Of a stretch of 64,000 bases of DNA, positions 47,058-60,002 are shown piece by piece. The notes beneath the pieces were generated by a model. That model saw only the letters and a program-made list of their open reading frames with translations. It searched no databases and had not been told where the DNA came from. The first letter of the stretch is position 1. The number at the start of each line of letters is the position of its first letter. The position numbers were made by a program, and so were the translations under genes. Origin of the DNA: Apiospora phragmitis (Eukaryota > Ascomycota > Sordariomycetes > Amphisphaeriales > Apiosporaceae); NCBI GenBank assembly GCA_038363925.1, contig JAQQWL010000011.1:2542001-2606000 (forward strand), given 5' to 3'.

Positions 47058-48541
47058 ATGGCGGTGAGTTGTTATCCCACTCATACCAAGTTGCTCCTAA
47101 AAGCCCGTTTGGCTAAACTAATGGCTGTGCAGGCCACAAGATCCAAGGAAGAAATGAATGGTTTCCGCCCCTCGGTCGCCCGCGCCGTCGCGGGCGTCCT
47201 CGACCGGTCGCTCTTCGCAAAAACGGTTCCATTGGCAGCCGCCATCATCTCTGAAAACAAGCTGATATCGCGATATCGAAGGGACCTGGAAAAATCCAAG
47301 GAAATTCTCTCAGCCGACCGTATTTCAGCGATTGCGCCCCATCCTGACAAATCACTCGCATCCCAGGGGAAGAAATGTTTGCTTCTGAACCCCGCTGTCA
47401 AGCCCACGGCCCCCGAGACCTGGGGTACGGTCCTGAAGGAAGGGGTTGACAAGTCCGAGTTGGAGGTGATTCCTTACAACCTGAATTTAGACTACGAGTA
47501 CTTCAGCGCGCTGGACGTCTTGTCTGTGGTCCTGCCGCCGGAGCTCCATGACGAGATCCCCAGTGGCTTCAATATTGCTGGTCACGTGGCACATCTCAAC
47601 TTACGCGAGGCCTATCTCCCCTACAAAAATTTGATAGGGGAGATAATCGTCGACAAGAACCCGCACATCCGAACTGTGATCAACAAGGTAGATAATGTGG
47701 GTAGCGAGTCGGAATTCCGAACATTTGCGTACGAAGTGTTGGCAGGCCCTGACGATCTTGACGTCGAGGTGCGTGAGAACGACTGTTCGTTCCACTTCGA
47801 CTATTCCAAAGTGTACTGGAATAGCAAGCTGGAGGGGAGCATACACGTCTCATCAGATCATTCCAACCCGGTGAGGTCGTCTGCGATGTCATGGCAGGGA
47901 TCGGCCCCTTTGCCGTGCCGGCGGGCAAAAGGGGTGTTTTTGTATGGGCCAACGACATGAACCCGGAGAGCTACCGGTATCTCCAAGAAGCAATACAACG
48001 TAACAAGGTGGGGACGTACGTGCGGCCCTTTAACGAGGACGGGCGCACCTTTATCCACAACGCGGCCGACTCGGTGTATGCCGCCTCACAGGCTGGCGAC
48101 CACGCACTTATACAGACCAAGGTACGTCGCCACCTTCGAGGCGCTGCCGGCACCGCAGATGAGACGCCACCACCTCAGAAAATTCCCGTCCCACCTACCA
48201 TCTCGCACTTCGTCATGAATTTACCAGCGATGGCTTATACCTTCGTCCACCATTTTCGTGGGCTTTATGCTGGGCATGAAGGGTTATTTGCACCCAACAC
48301 GGAGACCAAGTTGCCGCTTGTCCACGTCCATTGCTTTGCGCTGAAAAGCGATGACGAAGTCCCGCTGCTCGATATTTGTGAACGTCTGACCAGCAAGCTC
48401 GGCGTCAAAATGGTGCCGGGCGACGCTGAGAAGCCGGGCGAGGTCAGCATACACAACGTGCGAGACGTCGCCCCGGCCAAACGGATGTGGTGTGCGAGCT
48501 TCAGGCTGCCAAGAGAAGTCGCATTCGCAGCGCGAGGATGA
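47058..48541 (+). CDS. TRM5: tRNA (guanine37-N1)-methyltransferase Trm5 (one frame break)
   Basis: Exons 47058-47063 and 47133-48541, about 470 aa when spliced. The D1 and D2 parts come first (RPSVARAVAGVLDRSLFAK, FNIAGHVAHLNLREAYLPYK with the G-H-x-A-H-L-N-L signature, then LIGEIIVDKNP). The methyltransferase core has GEVVCDVMAGIGPFAVPAGK, WANDMNPESYRYLQEAIQRN and the catalytic HFVMNLPAMA. The enzyme makes m1G37 next to the anticodon and prevents +1 frameshifting; in yeast it works in nucleus and mitochondria. The intron 47064-47132 (GTGAGT..GCAG) is 69 nt and has no in-frame stop, so the unspliced form also reads through. The frame breaks at GGGG 47834-47837. One added base joins YWNSKLEG to EHTRLIRSFQPG. 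It shares its upstream region with the AlkB-like gene. Confidence 0.93.
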
Positions 48542-51500
48542 GGGAGACCAATACGAAAATCTACATATGCTATGCAACCATACCCATGTTGTTCACTACT
48601 CACGGTGGTGATGTATGACTCCACTCTTATAGAGGCGTCTAGATGAACGGGTCAGAATGCAACAGCGTCCAGCCACCACCGGAGGCTGATGAATCTGACC
48701 CAACTTAGCCAACTATAGCTGACCGGCCACTTCTCCGGATATTGACCAATCTGTTTCGCTGCAGCCGGATAAGCAAATTAGCACGATATGTATGCTCGAT
48801 TGTGTTCTGACCATCATGTTCAGGCAAGGCCCAAGTTCTATCGTGGCGTTGCTGGATTCAGATGCAGTATGCATGATCGTTACCTCCATATGTATGTCAC
48901 TGCGGCGCGCATAACGACCAGAACATTACCCTGTTTATATTGGCTGTTCTGATGCGCGTATGACGTTGCCAGGTCCTAGATGAGCTCAGATAGACGGTCC
49001 TATCTCCCTTGTCTGGCTGGCAGGGGATCACGGAGACGAGGATGAAGCCCCGAGGCTCCTCGCTTCTCCGCGTGGTTGACTTTGTTGACAACACCTTCAC
49101 ACCACTGGCTGTGGTCGTTGCATATGTATGCAGGTTTGTAACAGTCTTGCATCACCTAGTGGACTCTCGGTAGGATTGCAGCAGGCGAATAAAAGAGCGC
49201 AACGGGCCCCTGGATGCAGCTACTCGCCGTGCTTCGATATGTTCGAAGGAGTGGCTGGGAATGCGACGCATCAGTGGTCCAAATCGGCCGCCCAGCCTCA
49301 GGGTTGGCAGCTGTGACAGCTACTTCCAACACATCCGAAGAACTCGGTATGAAAGAAGAGGTCTTGTTAGCAGGCTTTGACAGGCGCTCCGATGTCCATG
49401 GCGTTTATGCGTCATTGACGGATCCCTACCTGTAAGCACTGCAGCCTCACAGCGGGGATCCTGCGTCCTGTGTCCTGTATCTGTATGGGTCGATTAAAAT
49501 GTAGCAAATATCGTGAAACCTCCACACAGGCTGAGCGAGAAGAAGAGCCTCTCAGGTCTCTTTCCCTATTATAGTACAGCCAACAGGACATGCTCCAGTC
49601 CCAGTGGTTGGTCACTAAAGGCACATCAGGAGTAGGCTACGGCGTAGTACTCGACTTGCATATTGCAGCAGAGTGGGTGTGGACCTCATGCAGGCTAGAT
49701 AGCCAAGCCTGGTTCGACAGGCAGGGTATCGAAAAGGTTTTAATACTAGTATTTCAGCGAGGATTGATTCGCCTGGCATCGATAGCCACGATATATCGAT
49801 TGATAAGGGTATCGCCCAGCAAACTGTTGATTCGTGACAAGTCTCCTGGCATGCATAGATACGAAAGGCCAAGACGTAGACATGATGACAACCAAGGGAA
49901 TCTGGGAATTCCTGATCGACGGTCAATAATACCTGTTATCGTCGCGCAGCAGCTATATTATTTGTCAATTCCTTGATACCGTTGACATGATCGCTACATT
50001 ATAGCTAATTCCAAGGCCAGCAAGGTACAATCAATGGCGAGAGTTTAAGTGGTATCTGGGCTTTGCAGTGCGACCCTCCCTATGTATGTCAGTATATGCG
50101 CTGGTGTGGCTTGCATCAACGCAATGTCGATTAAACCATGACGGCCGACCGGACGCGGGGCAGGGGCAGTATCCTATCGCGGATTTCCAGATCGAGTATC
50201 CCCATGAGGGCGCAGATAGCATGCAAGATGCGCAGCGAGGGTTATCTTTTGGAAATAGTTGGCAAGGAGCAAGCAACTGCCAACCCGGAACTGGAGATTG
50301 ATTTGCAGTGCAGCTGTTTCACGACAGTGCATCCTTTCAGTAACCAGTTCGGTCGAATAGAGGAGGAAGAAAGAAAACACCGATAATTTGCGAGGTAGCC
50401 CCGCGACTCTGGCGATCTGGTGTCCCACCCCCTCCCGTTCAAGTGCGGTCCGTGGAGCCCCAGACCGGTGTAGCAGTTGAGACGTACGTGGTGGACGACG
50501 TTGCTTGAACCAAGTACCTATCAACCGGTCAGATCAGTGCCGTCCCCCTTCATGACATGCTCCGGTGGTGGGGAATTCCTTGGTTCCGACCGGGTCAATA
50601 CATGTTGTCGCAAGTCGCAAGCGCAGTGTGGAAAATGTGCCCGTAGCCGCGGATAGTAGAACGTTGCTGTCCGGTTGGCCGAGTCCTAGAGAAACTCACG
50701 CAGGTAATGATGGAGGCCATCTACTACTTGCTGAATGTGGCTAGATACATTACATAGAGTTTAAGCAGCATGTGCCTGAGGGGAACTGCCAAGCCTGTCA
50801 CATCATCAGTGGACTTCCAGGCTCAAGCCCCCCAGTGTATGCCGTATCACTCGCATTGCAAGACAGGCGTTGGGGCGGGGCCTGCTGTACTCGTAAGAGT
50901 TCAGTCCTCTGTACGGATAGTAGCCGGCAAATCGGCAGCAAGAGTTTTCCCTTCTGCTCTCCGTAGAAGTGCATCAACACGCCTCTTCCAAGGCACGTTT
51001 GCAGACGAGGTAGGCGAATGGCCGAACGCCCATTCCACTGCATGTGAGGTACTTTGTTATCTGAGCATCTCATATTTGCTAGATACCTAACCTAGTCGAA
51101 CTCCGTCCGAGGTTCAACAGCAGACTTATTGGGTAATGCCCTACGCGGCCTTTCCATAGGTTACTTGGGGGAATTCAGTTACTAATCCGATTCTCAGTCC
51201 CGGTGGCTCAATGTTAGAATCGAGATTGTAGAAGAGTACCAAGCGGGCAGTCAACGTCATTGCAACCACCGCGCCGGTTATGGTCTGTAGGTAGCTCAGC
51301 TGGCGATCAACAAGAACAACCACCCGAGACGTTCCACTTGCGCAGAGTAGTGCATTCACAGGTTGCAACAGACAGCGCTTATCAAAGTCCGGGGGCCTTG
51401 TTGGTGTTACCAGGGCCTTCCGCGGGGAAGCCGGGGCTGATTGTCGATCAGGGTCTAATAAGCTTTTCGACTACTCACCATCATTCACCATGCCGTACCG

Positions 51501-54500
51501 TCCCACACTTGACCACCGCCGTCCTCTTTAGCCCTCCCTGCGGTCGAGTGCTATGCAACGCGGATAGTCCGCGAGATATAAGAATGGCGATATCGCGCCG
51601 GGGTGCGTTTACACGCAGGCGTGCATGTGTGGCGCTGTGTCTAGTGAACGAGGCCGCGTCAGGTCTCCCATACTGTCTAACAAGTCTCACGAGATAGGGC
51701 CCTTCAGGCGTTTATAGCCTCAACGGTGTTCGAGGATAAGAAGTATGTAGACACCCTATCTAGTCGAAGGCAGTTTAACCAAGGTGTCACAAATAAAACA
51801 ACTGATGCTTGCTTCAATGTTCCTGATATCACACCAACTATATACATCCCAAGGATTCCGACGGGGTCAGGCGAAGTTCCGTCTTGTCATTCTGGTTTCA
51901 GCGTATGGCCATATCTCTATCGGGCTCGAACGGGGTAGATGTGTTGCGTGACTGCTAGCTGTATGTGCCTCGATATATTGGCATGCATTTGTTGCATGGT
52001 AGTTGGGCCTACCTGGACTCCTTTTAGCATTGCCCTTCAGGTGATATACCCATACATATGGGGTGATTTGTGACCTGAGTCAACCCTGCTCATGTCAACT
52101 CTATTAAATTTCTGGAGTTAGATGCCGAATGTTGCACAGCAGCAACTTTAACCCCACGACCTGGGTTCGAATCGTTTGCACATATGTGGAAATTACATAG
52201 TTGACATTCCCCGTGCGTTGGAGATAAGGAGAAAGTATAATGCTTCGAAACCCCCAATGAGTGGTGAAGTAGGAAATCCCGCAATATAGCGTCAAGTCAA
52301 ATTCCCGCTTGAGGCTCTTATCAGCGGCGACACTACCCACGTAGAGTTGGGGAGGAATGATAAGTGTCAGGACTAGTCGCAAAGTTCATAATCTGCACTT
52401 CCAAGACGCGTTATCGGGTCGAGGGATCAGGATGCGGCGATCCAAGCAAAGAGGGCGCTTGGTAGAAGGCATCCTATCTCCAACAGGCCTGACACCACCA
52501 GTCTGACCTTTTGTGGCGAGCTGTGCGGTCATTCGTAACTGAAACCGAGAGTTGCTAGCTGTAGATACGCCATCCCAAGCATAGGGGACTTTGGCTGGGG
52601 CTCTTATTGCTACAGTATGTTCTTAAAAAGGACTTTACGTTGTTTTAGTTCGAAGGATAACCCAGGCACCGTCTGCTCCACGCTGCATGCCCCCGGAAAG
52701 AACCGGGACGGAGGGCACATCTCAACGCACGTATTCGATGCAGGCCTCAAGCCTCGCGGATACTTCCCGCTCAACACGATTCACGAGTGAAGTATATACA
52801 AGGGCGCTTACTTCCAGAAATAGGACGGAAGAAAGGCAAAGCCACTGCCCGCACCGGCCGTTCTCTCAAGGTGACCGCAGAGGGATATAAAGGCAGAAGG
52901 GACTATGTATGTGGTGGCCCAGTTGGACGCATGCGATGCGGACAGGTCCCTATAGCAAAAGGATTAAACTTGGTGACTGTTGTCTTGGCGCGTGGAGTAT
53001 AAGACACGCATTCACGCGTACCTTGGTCTCTGAGTGGCTCTCGCAGGCTTGCACCAAATACCAAATAGTGCATCCCCCACATCTGTGCTACAGTCCGTAA
53101 CAACCTTTCCGAGGTGCCGAGTTGCAAACTGAGTTTCCTCTGAACAGCCTCTGGAAATAGTTACGTAGACCTGACGGATACCTCACTCAGGAAGTTTCGA
53201 GCCTCGAGGAGTCGACGCGGCTGTGGAGAGGCGCCCGCCCTCGGGTACACCCCTGAGCAAGCTGGAGCACATAAGTTCGAAACCCCGAGGGCCTCAATCG
53301 GCCACTTACGATAAGTGCCATGTGGACTGGCTAGTCTATGGAAACTGTTAGTGAGGGGAGACGCTGGAGATGCGGCCCATTGAAAGTTATCCCCATCATT
53401 CTTGATTCTGGCCTGTTTAGCGACATCCACGTTGCTCACGTGGCTTACGCATTTGGCAACCAACTTGAGCAATCAGCTTGATCCCTTCCGAAGAGGTAAT
53501 AAGCATTACTCGGAATCAAATGAGACTGTCGATGGGTTTCGGCGCATGTTTCAAACGGGCCTGGACATTTGTCTTCGCCGAGAACCTTGTGAGAGAGAGA
53601 GAGTTTAAGGGATATTGACGTCGGGAACCATTGTGTACGCAGTGAACACAGCGTAGGAAATGACCGCAACCCGTCGAGACTCGAGTCGAAAGGGCTGCGA
53701 CAGCTTCTGTCGGCGATAATGATGTTGTAGCTATGGTGTTACATAACACGCAAAGGATACCTGCATACCTATGCAATGAGAAATTGCGTTGTTCGACATG
53801 ATCGCAAATTGACAGTTGATGAAGTCTGCCCTACTGGGGCCCCCTAGGAACCTTCCCCTCATGCTGTTCAGCATGAAGCTGCCGGACGGCTTGAAGGATA
53901 ACGGTAGAAGTGGATGCTGAGGTGCCAGGTATGGAAAGAGTTCGCGGCGGATTTGTGCAAACTGCGCTTCCACCTACCTGAGGTGGTTTACTCGCTTAAC
54001 TCATTCACTCACTCAACATTACGAAAGAGAGAGAGCAAGATGATATGGGGCTCTACCTATCAACCTTGCTTGTCCACAAAAAAAGAAAAAGAAAAACCAC
54101 GACGGCGTTACAAGGTTGGTGGCTATCCCAGTACTACACCTGGGCCCAGGACGGTGGATTGGCCGTAGAAGAGGCGTTAATCAAGTGAAAAAGGTGGGTG
54201 GCCATGAGTCTCGACCTTTTTTTTCTTTCCGTATTGGATGGACGAAGATGTGTGTGGGGAGACTTACGGCAAAGTTTTCTACCCCTGCTCCCATTCTTCC
54301 GCCCTTCTCGACCCGATTTCGTCCAGGGGGCGTACGGCCTAGAACTAAGAATGCGAGAATCCCTGCCTAGCTGTGATATATGTATATAATAGCATATAGC
54401 ATGTACGTGTAGATAGCAAAACAGTGGGCAGTGAAGAGATTGGGTGCTGGAAGAATGCATAGCCTATAAACTGTGCGATGGGGTTGTACGATATACTACC

Positions 54501-56504
54501 GACGATCGAGTTCCCATCTCCATCAAGGTGTTGGTTGTTCTACGTCTTAGAAACGGCAGGTCAAGAAATGATGCAAAAAGCCTCTAGACCCATTACATGT
54601 CTGTCTGTATCTTTCGAAGGCGATGTTATGGGCAGGATTAAATTAGATCCCATCAAGGTTGGTCCAGTTGGGCCTGTCTTCTACGTAGGTAGATTTATTG
54701 TATGACACGCCATGTGGAAAATCGTACCGTTATCGACGTCTCGCAAATCGAGTGAGCGAATATCGTAAGTTGGCTGGGTGCTGGCTGGTTTCCCCAGGTC
54801 TTAGGGGGCTCCCCACGATGTCTCGCTTGTTTTCTCCACCTGGAGATTACAGTATCACACAGTCTCGTTGGCGAATGACTGGACTGCGCAGCTAGGCGAT
54901 GTCTCGGACCGTCTTGATCAATGCTGACATATATTTACATACTCGCTAACTCTAGCCAAGTCTCTACCTAGATACATAAGATATGCTGGGAGGTAAGAGT
55001 TCTGGAGGGACCTGGGAGACACCAAATGCAATTGATCAATGCATGGTATGGAAGTGAAGTGGGTAGACCTACTAGGTACATGTATGTAGCTTTTTCCAGT
55101 TCACTACTGTATTTTCGCCTTGACTGCAGTAGCTCAATTCACGTTTCCGCAGGGCTTCCATCAAACCCTGCTCCTCCATCCAGTGGCGTGCGCGCATTTC
55201 AGGAAGTAGTCCCCGAGCAGGCATACGCAGTTGATCATGGAAATTAGCGGCAATATCCTACCTACGGTACCTGTCTGCCTGTATCTCCTCCTTCGTGCCT
55301 CCTCCTCCTCCTCCTCCCTATGCGCCCGTCTCTTGAACGTTGAAAGTTGCATCAAACCATCGACTTGCTCTTCCCATAATGGGGCAAATGAATGGCTGAC
55401 ATCTACTTGGGAATCTGAGGACATCCTTGGCTTACATGCACACATATGTATGCATGTCTGAAGCTACTTAGATGGAAAGAGGGGAAATGGGCAAGTAGTG
55501 TTCAACGTTCTGCATGGCGTATGCATGGTGGGAGGTACTTGGGGATGCCGGCTTGATCCAATTGATCTACCAGTGGCACTAGATTACTTATTACCTTGGG
55601 TTGTTATGATAAGTACGAGGGAGAAAGACAGCAACAATGGGATTGGATTCAATCGATCAATGGGTCAATCGGATTCCTCTTCGTGTTGCAGCGAGCGCCT
55701 ACGACCTATTGGGCTAGCAGGTACACGCGGATGGGTCCCCCTAGCCCTCGTCGAACCCCCCCTCCGCATCTCTAGAAAAAACCGATCCTTGTCCATTTCC
55801 CATACCTACCTTCCGATCTCCCGGTAATTTTGCGGTTGGTCTAGCCAGAAGCCCAGAAGCCCAGAAGCGCTTTTGCATGCTCGCCCAGCAAAGTGCAAAG
55901 CAAGTACTCTCTCTCTCCGTATGTACTCCAGATACTTTTTCCCATCTGCCACTATCTCTCCAACCGCCCACCCACATCCATCCCGTGCCATCCACTCATA
56001 CCCCTTCCCTTCGACATTTGCTGCCTCGCCTTAACTTGTGTTTCCCACACCTTGTTTTCCGTGCTTCTTGCATACATATCACGACGACCACCACCATCAA
56101 ATCCTCTACTACCCCACGACCTGCATTCCGTGTCGTCCTCTAATAAGACCAGGCGGGAAACAAGCTAGAGTCTCCTTCTTATCCCGCTTGATCTCAGTCT
56201 TCCGCATCCGACCGACGCCCGTTGTCACCTATTCCATGTATATATCGGTCCTTTTGACGATCAGTATCCATTTCCTCTAGTTCGTCCATGGGCTCCAGGA
56301 TTTCTTGGGCCGCCTTGACTTTCGTTTGATAACTTGGCCTTGGTTCGCAAACGCTGCCTCAATCACCCACCCTACCATCTTCGCCATACTTCAAAGGCGT
56401 TTACACCACCACACTGCATCTGGGCGCTCGAAGCTGTCTATTGCCGGTGCTGGCCTACTACATCACACCAGAGCATAGCACCACGCGACGTACAGAAAGA
56501 GGCT

Positions 56505-56519
56505 ATGAATTCATCCTGA
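56505..56519 (+). promoter_or_regulatory. Candidate uORF 1 of REG1 (ATG-AAT-TCA-TCC-TGA)
   Basis: A four-codon open frame 175 nt upstream of the REG1 start. It acts only if the transcript starts above 56505, which the sequence cannot show. Confidence 0.35.
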
Positions 56520-56560
56520 GAGAGGAAGAGAGAGACGAACCCCCAATAGCACCGGTACTC

Positions 56561-56584
56561 ATGACGATTGCATCCTGGTCTTGA
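56561..56584 (+). promoter_or_regulatory. Candidate uORF 2 of REG1 (7 codons)
   Basis: ATG at 56561 and TGA at 56582-56584, 109 nt before the REG1 ATG. Together with uORF 1 it could lower or condition translation. Confidence 0.35.
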
Positions 56585-56693
56585 ACGGGCACAGTTGAGT
56601 AGGAGGGCTTGGTTTGGTAGTCTACATAAGACTCTGGAGACATTCGTTCGATCACTTACCTCGCTCCCAACAATTACCACCACAGCAGACACA

Positions 56694-58454
56694 ATGGCTG
56701 TCGTGCTATCCTCCGAAGACAATGGTCTCTTCTCGTCGTCCGCTCTCAGGCGCTCACAGTCGCAGACGAAGTTCATGTCTAAACACTCACAGCATTTCCA
56801 CACGTCTGCATCTGACATAGCGGACACTTACCACCAGTCGTATCACATAATATCAGACTCCGATCCCTCATCGGCGCCGTCCTCGCCCGATACCGTCCAC
56901 GCCGACTCGGTTGCTCCTTCTTATTCGTCCACGCCAGCTACAAGCCTGTCTTTAGACGGCCATTGTGAAGACGACGACATTCTACTCCCAACCTATGACG
57001 AGAACCCATTTTTTGCACCTCTCGAAGACCTGGAGGCCCCAGCGAGCCCACGGACTGGAGACTCGTACCCAGTCTCGCCCGTCGACCATGGGACGCCGAC
57101 GACCCCGTCACGCCCAGATTCTCCCGAGTTAACTGATCACGCCGAGGACGACACCTTTGTCACACATCATCCTACTCAACACGTGGACTATTTGTCACAC
57201 AACTGGAGGGAAGAAGACATATGGTCCTCATGGCGCTACATTGTGTCCAAAAGAGGAGAGTACAGCAACGCCTCGCGCCTCGAGAATGCCTCGTGGAGGA
57301 CATGGATGAAATCCAAATACTGTCTGAAGACCATTTCTCCCGAGACTCTTAACTGGTAAGTCACTCGGAATAAACTTCCTTCTACGTCCAAGCTCTAATC
57401 TCCGCACAGGCTCAAGGACTGCGACGTAACGTGGCTGTATGGGCCGCTGCAAACGCGGCAAATCAAACTTTTCTCAATGGATGCGGAGCACGGCAGCAAT
57501 TCGCTATCGAGATGTGATTCTTTCATCAAGAAACCTATCTTGAAGAAGCGGAGCATGTCTGAAGTCATGCTACAGAAGTCGATATCTTCGTCCTCTCTGC
57601 TGAAGCAGGCAACGGCCGCGGTCCAAGCTCAGCAGGATGGCCCTACCCGAGTATCCAGGCCGATTCTCCAACGGGCAGCCACGGACTTTGCTACCTTCCC
57701 GTTTGCCTCGCGAAAACTCAGCCGCGTGAATACTAGCTTGATCCCCTCGACCAATTCTTCGGGGGCTATCTCGCCATCGGCTGAACGCAAACACATCCAC
57801 TTCGATGAGCAGGTCAAGCAATGCATCGCTGTTGAAGCAAGATGTGATGAAGATGAGGACGACGCAGATCATGGCCAATGGAATTACGATGATAACAGTG
57901 ATTCCGACGACGGCGGGATTATGATGAAACCCACTGCGTCGAAGAAGAAACCGCTGAGGGCGCGCAAGCAAGCGAAGGTGCCAGCGACCAATGAGAGCAA
58001 AACGATTGCCATGCTGCCATCTACGACGCTCAAGTCGAAGGATGGACTCGATGTCTCCCAAGATTCGGCTATGCGTCACAGCTCGGGCCCACTTCGGAGT
58101 CCCATGCTGTCTCCATCGCCATCACAGGAGACTCTGCGGCCCTGCAAGACCTCGGGCAGGTTTTCTGTTGGAGGTAGTGACGACGAAGAGGACGACGAGG
58201 GGACTGATACGCCAGTTTCCAGCCCAGTCGATCACCTTGCTCAAACTCGAGGTCCCAATTTGCAAAGATCAGCCTCTGTCAGCAGTCTTGCTGCAGAGCC
58301 CGCTGGTATGCGCCGGACCGAGTCAGGCATGTTAATGCCATATGACGAGGGCGACAATCAAGGGAACGAAGGCATAATTGGTCGTGTGATCGAAACTGTG
58401 AACACCGCCCGAGACATTGCCCACGTCATTTGGAATGTCGGATGGAAGAGGTGA
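56694..58454 (+). CDS. REG1: Reg1-type regulatory subunit of protein phosphatase 1
   Basis: Exons 56694-57355 and 57410-58454 (54-nt intron, GTAAGT..CAG), 568 aa. A Ser/Asp/Pro-rich disordered N-terminus leads to the fungal DUF1752 segment near residue 200 (WREEDIWSSWRYIVSKRGEY, then NASRLENASWRTWM). Further on comes the PP1 docking region RKHIHFDEQVKQCIAVE, the hallmark of yeast Reg1, followed by an acidic stretch and a basic RARKQAK patch. The C-terminal helix IGRVIETVNTARDIAHVIWN is conserved in fungi. In yeast Reg1 brings Glc7 to Snf1 and keeps glucose-repressed genes off; in filamentous fungi it is linked to CreA signalling. A similar role here is inference from the shared motifs. The frame is intact. 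The ATG at 56694 has the context ACACAATGG. An unusually long gene-less region precedes it. Confidence 0.9.
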
Positions 58455-60002
58455 TTCTGATGCGAGCAGTTCTGCAGCATTTGTTTCCCCCAGATCAACG
58501 GGGTAATCTATACGGCAGCTTCACTTGTACAGCTGGCTTAGGGACAAGCCGTATGCCAGATCCAAGGAATCCATAACGACTTGGGGTCTACTATACTGAT
58601 GTACGCATGGCTGTCTGCCCCGGGGTGGATGGTACCAGCCACCCATGTTGAACTTTTTCTTTTCTTTTTCTTGATTTTAAATGCATTGCCACTGGCGTTC
58701 GGGCGGCTAGGTTCTGCGTTCTTGCTTTGCTAGTGTTTTCATTATCAGAAATTCTAACGGATGGTAACAATTCGGCTGGAAGGACAAGGAAGGGAGGAAA
58801 GGGTATCGGTATACACGGGACACCCGAGGGCAATCATTGGCGTTCTTCACGGCATCATGTTATCTGGGATTCATGATATGAAATGAACCAAGACATGGCA
58901 AGAGAAAAGCGATTTTCGGAAGGTCTCATGGGGAATATCCACATTGTTGGCATCGATCAACTATTGAAAGGCATGAAGTGTTTGCCTGGATCGTTGACAT
59001 TGACGATGCGAAGTGATCCGCTGGAACTGGGGAGGGCCAACCAACCTCGGCTACTCCTTGTGGCCTAGCGGAGGCAAGTTTGGGGTTTTTACTGGCTTGG
59101 GCGACGCGGAGCCATGATAGGCTTCCGATGTTCCAATCCTTGAGAAAAGCGACGCAAGCATCACGTGGGGATCGAAAGGGGCAGGACCTGGTCATTCTTG
59201 AGTGAACCTGGCCACGTCATGTCACCATGTCCCTAACGCACCCGACAGTGTGTGCATGTATGTACAGTTTGTCATGTTGGCCTCACTTCCAGTTTTATGC
59301 AAGTTACAATAAGTACAGATAGACCATGGGTAACACCGGTAAAATTCGGTGTTGTCGAATTAACACTTGAACAAAACTCATGCGTATCTGGTGATGCCTG
59401 GTGATGTCTGGTAATAATGCCTCGGCAACCGCCGTGTTCATTATTAGTTGCGCACCATGACCAGAAGATCTCTTACAGGTACGTACATGCGACAGGTCAG
59501 GCCGAGGGAAGATCGTCAGGGTTCTTCTCCGGCTGGGGGACCTGGGGGTCAAGTGACAGATGGAGTGGGGAAACTGACATAATGAAACACCCCGGGGTCG
59601 CATGCCTTCTCACGTAATCTGCCGTCGCGATTCATTCGTTTTTGAACCGTCACAGAAACCGTCAGGCCACAAGACTCAAGAGCCGGATTGGTAGTTGGGG
59701 ACGGGAGATAGTATACATGTGCGTACGTTAACTACCTTGACCAGTCTACTCAAAATATGCAAGTCTCTATCCGTATCGTACACCTGGCTTCATATATACT
59801 AGGTACATAGATAGCCATCATGTCATGTCCATCCGACCTCGTAGTATACACTGGTGGTATTACATGCGCTGCTAATCTCCAACTTGTTAAATCTGTGTCG
59901 CACTTCTATGTTGCAGCAGTCGCAATGGTATAAGTACTACGGAGAGGAGAATATCAAATGTAGTAGGAAGGCTGGGTTTCAAGTCCCATCTTCTCCCATG
60001 CC
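58455..60002. other. Convergent intergenic region, about 1.5 kb
   Basis: Between the REG1 and CYT-4 stop codons. Short open frames without recognisable motifs. Nothing else seen. Confidence 0.5.

Larger units (their letters stand above)
48542..56693. other. 8.15-kb region with no supported gene
   Basis: The longest gene-less stretch of the window. Open frames on both strands are under about 150 codons, with no motif, no codon pattern and no splice logic I can follow. I found no transposase, reverse transcriptase, tRNA or rRNA. It contains a 9-bp inverted pair GCCCTCGGG / CCCGAGGGC (53237-53245 and 53284-53292). The last part (about 55870-56690) is pyrimidine-rich and looks like promoter and 5' leader of the REG1 gene. 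It may hold non-coding RNAs, old decayed repeats, or a long regulatory region. Confidence 0.5.

Noticed and set aside
51260..51697. 145-codon frame on + strand in the gene-less region
   Set aside because: No domain, no codon pattern, and equally long frames on the opposite strand.
52125..52185. tRNA-like T-loop (GGTTCGAATC near 52165)
   Set aside because: The 5-bp T stem does not pair and no matching acceptor or D arm is present.
53237..53292. Hairpin GCCCTCGGG / CCCGAGGGC as a terminator or RNA gene
   Set aside because: Only 9 bp with a 38-nt loop and no nearby gene; expected by chance in 8 kb.
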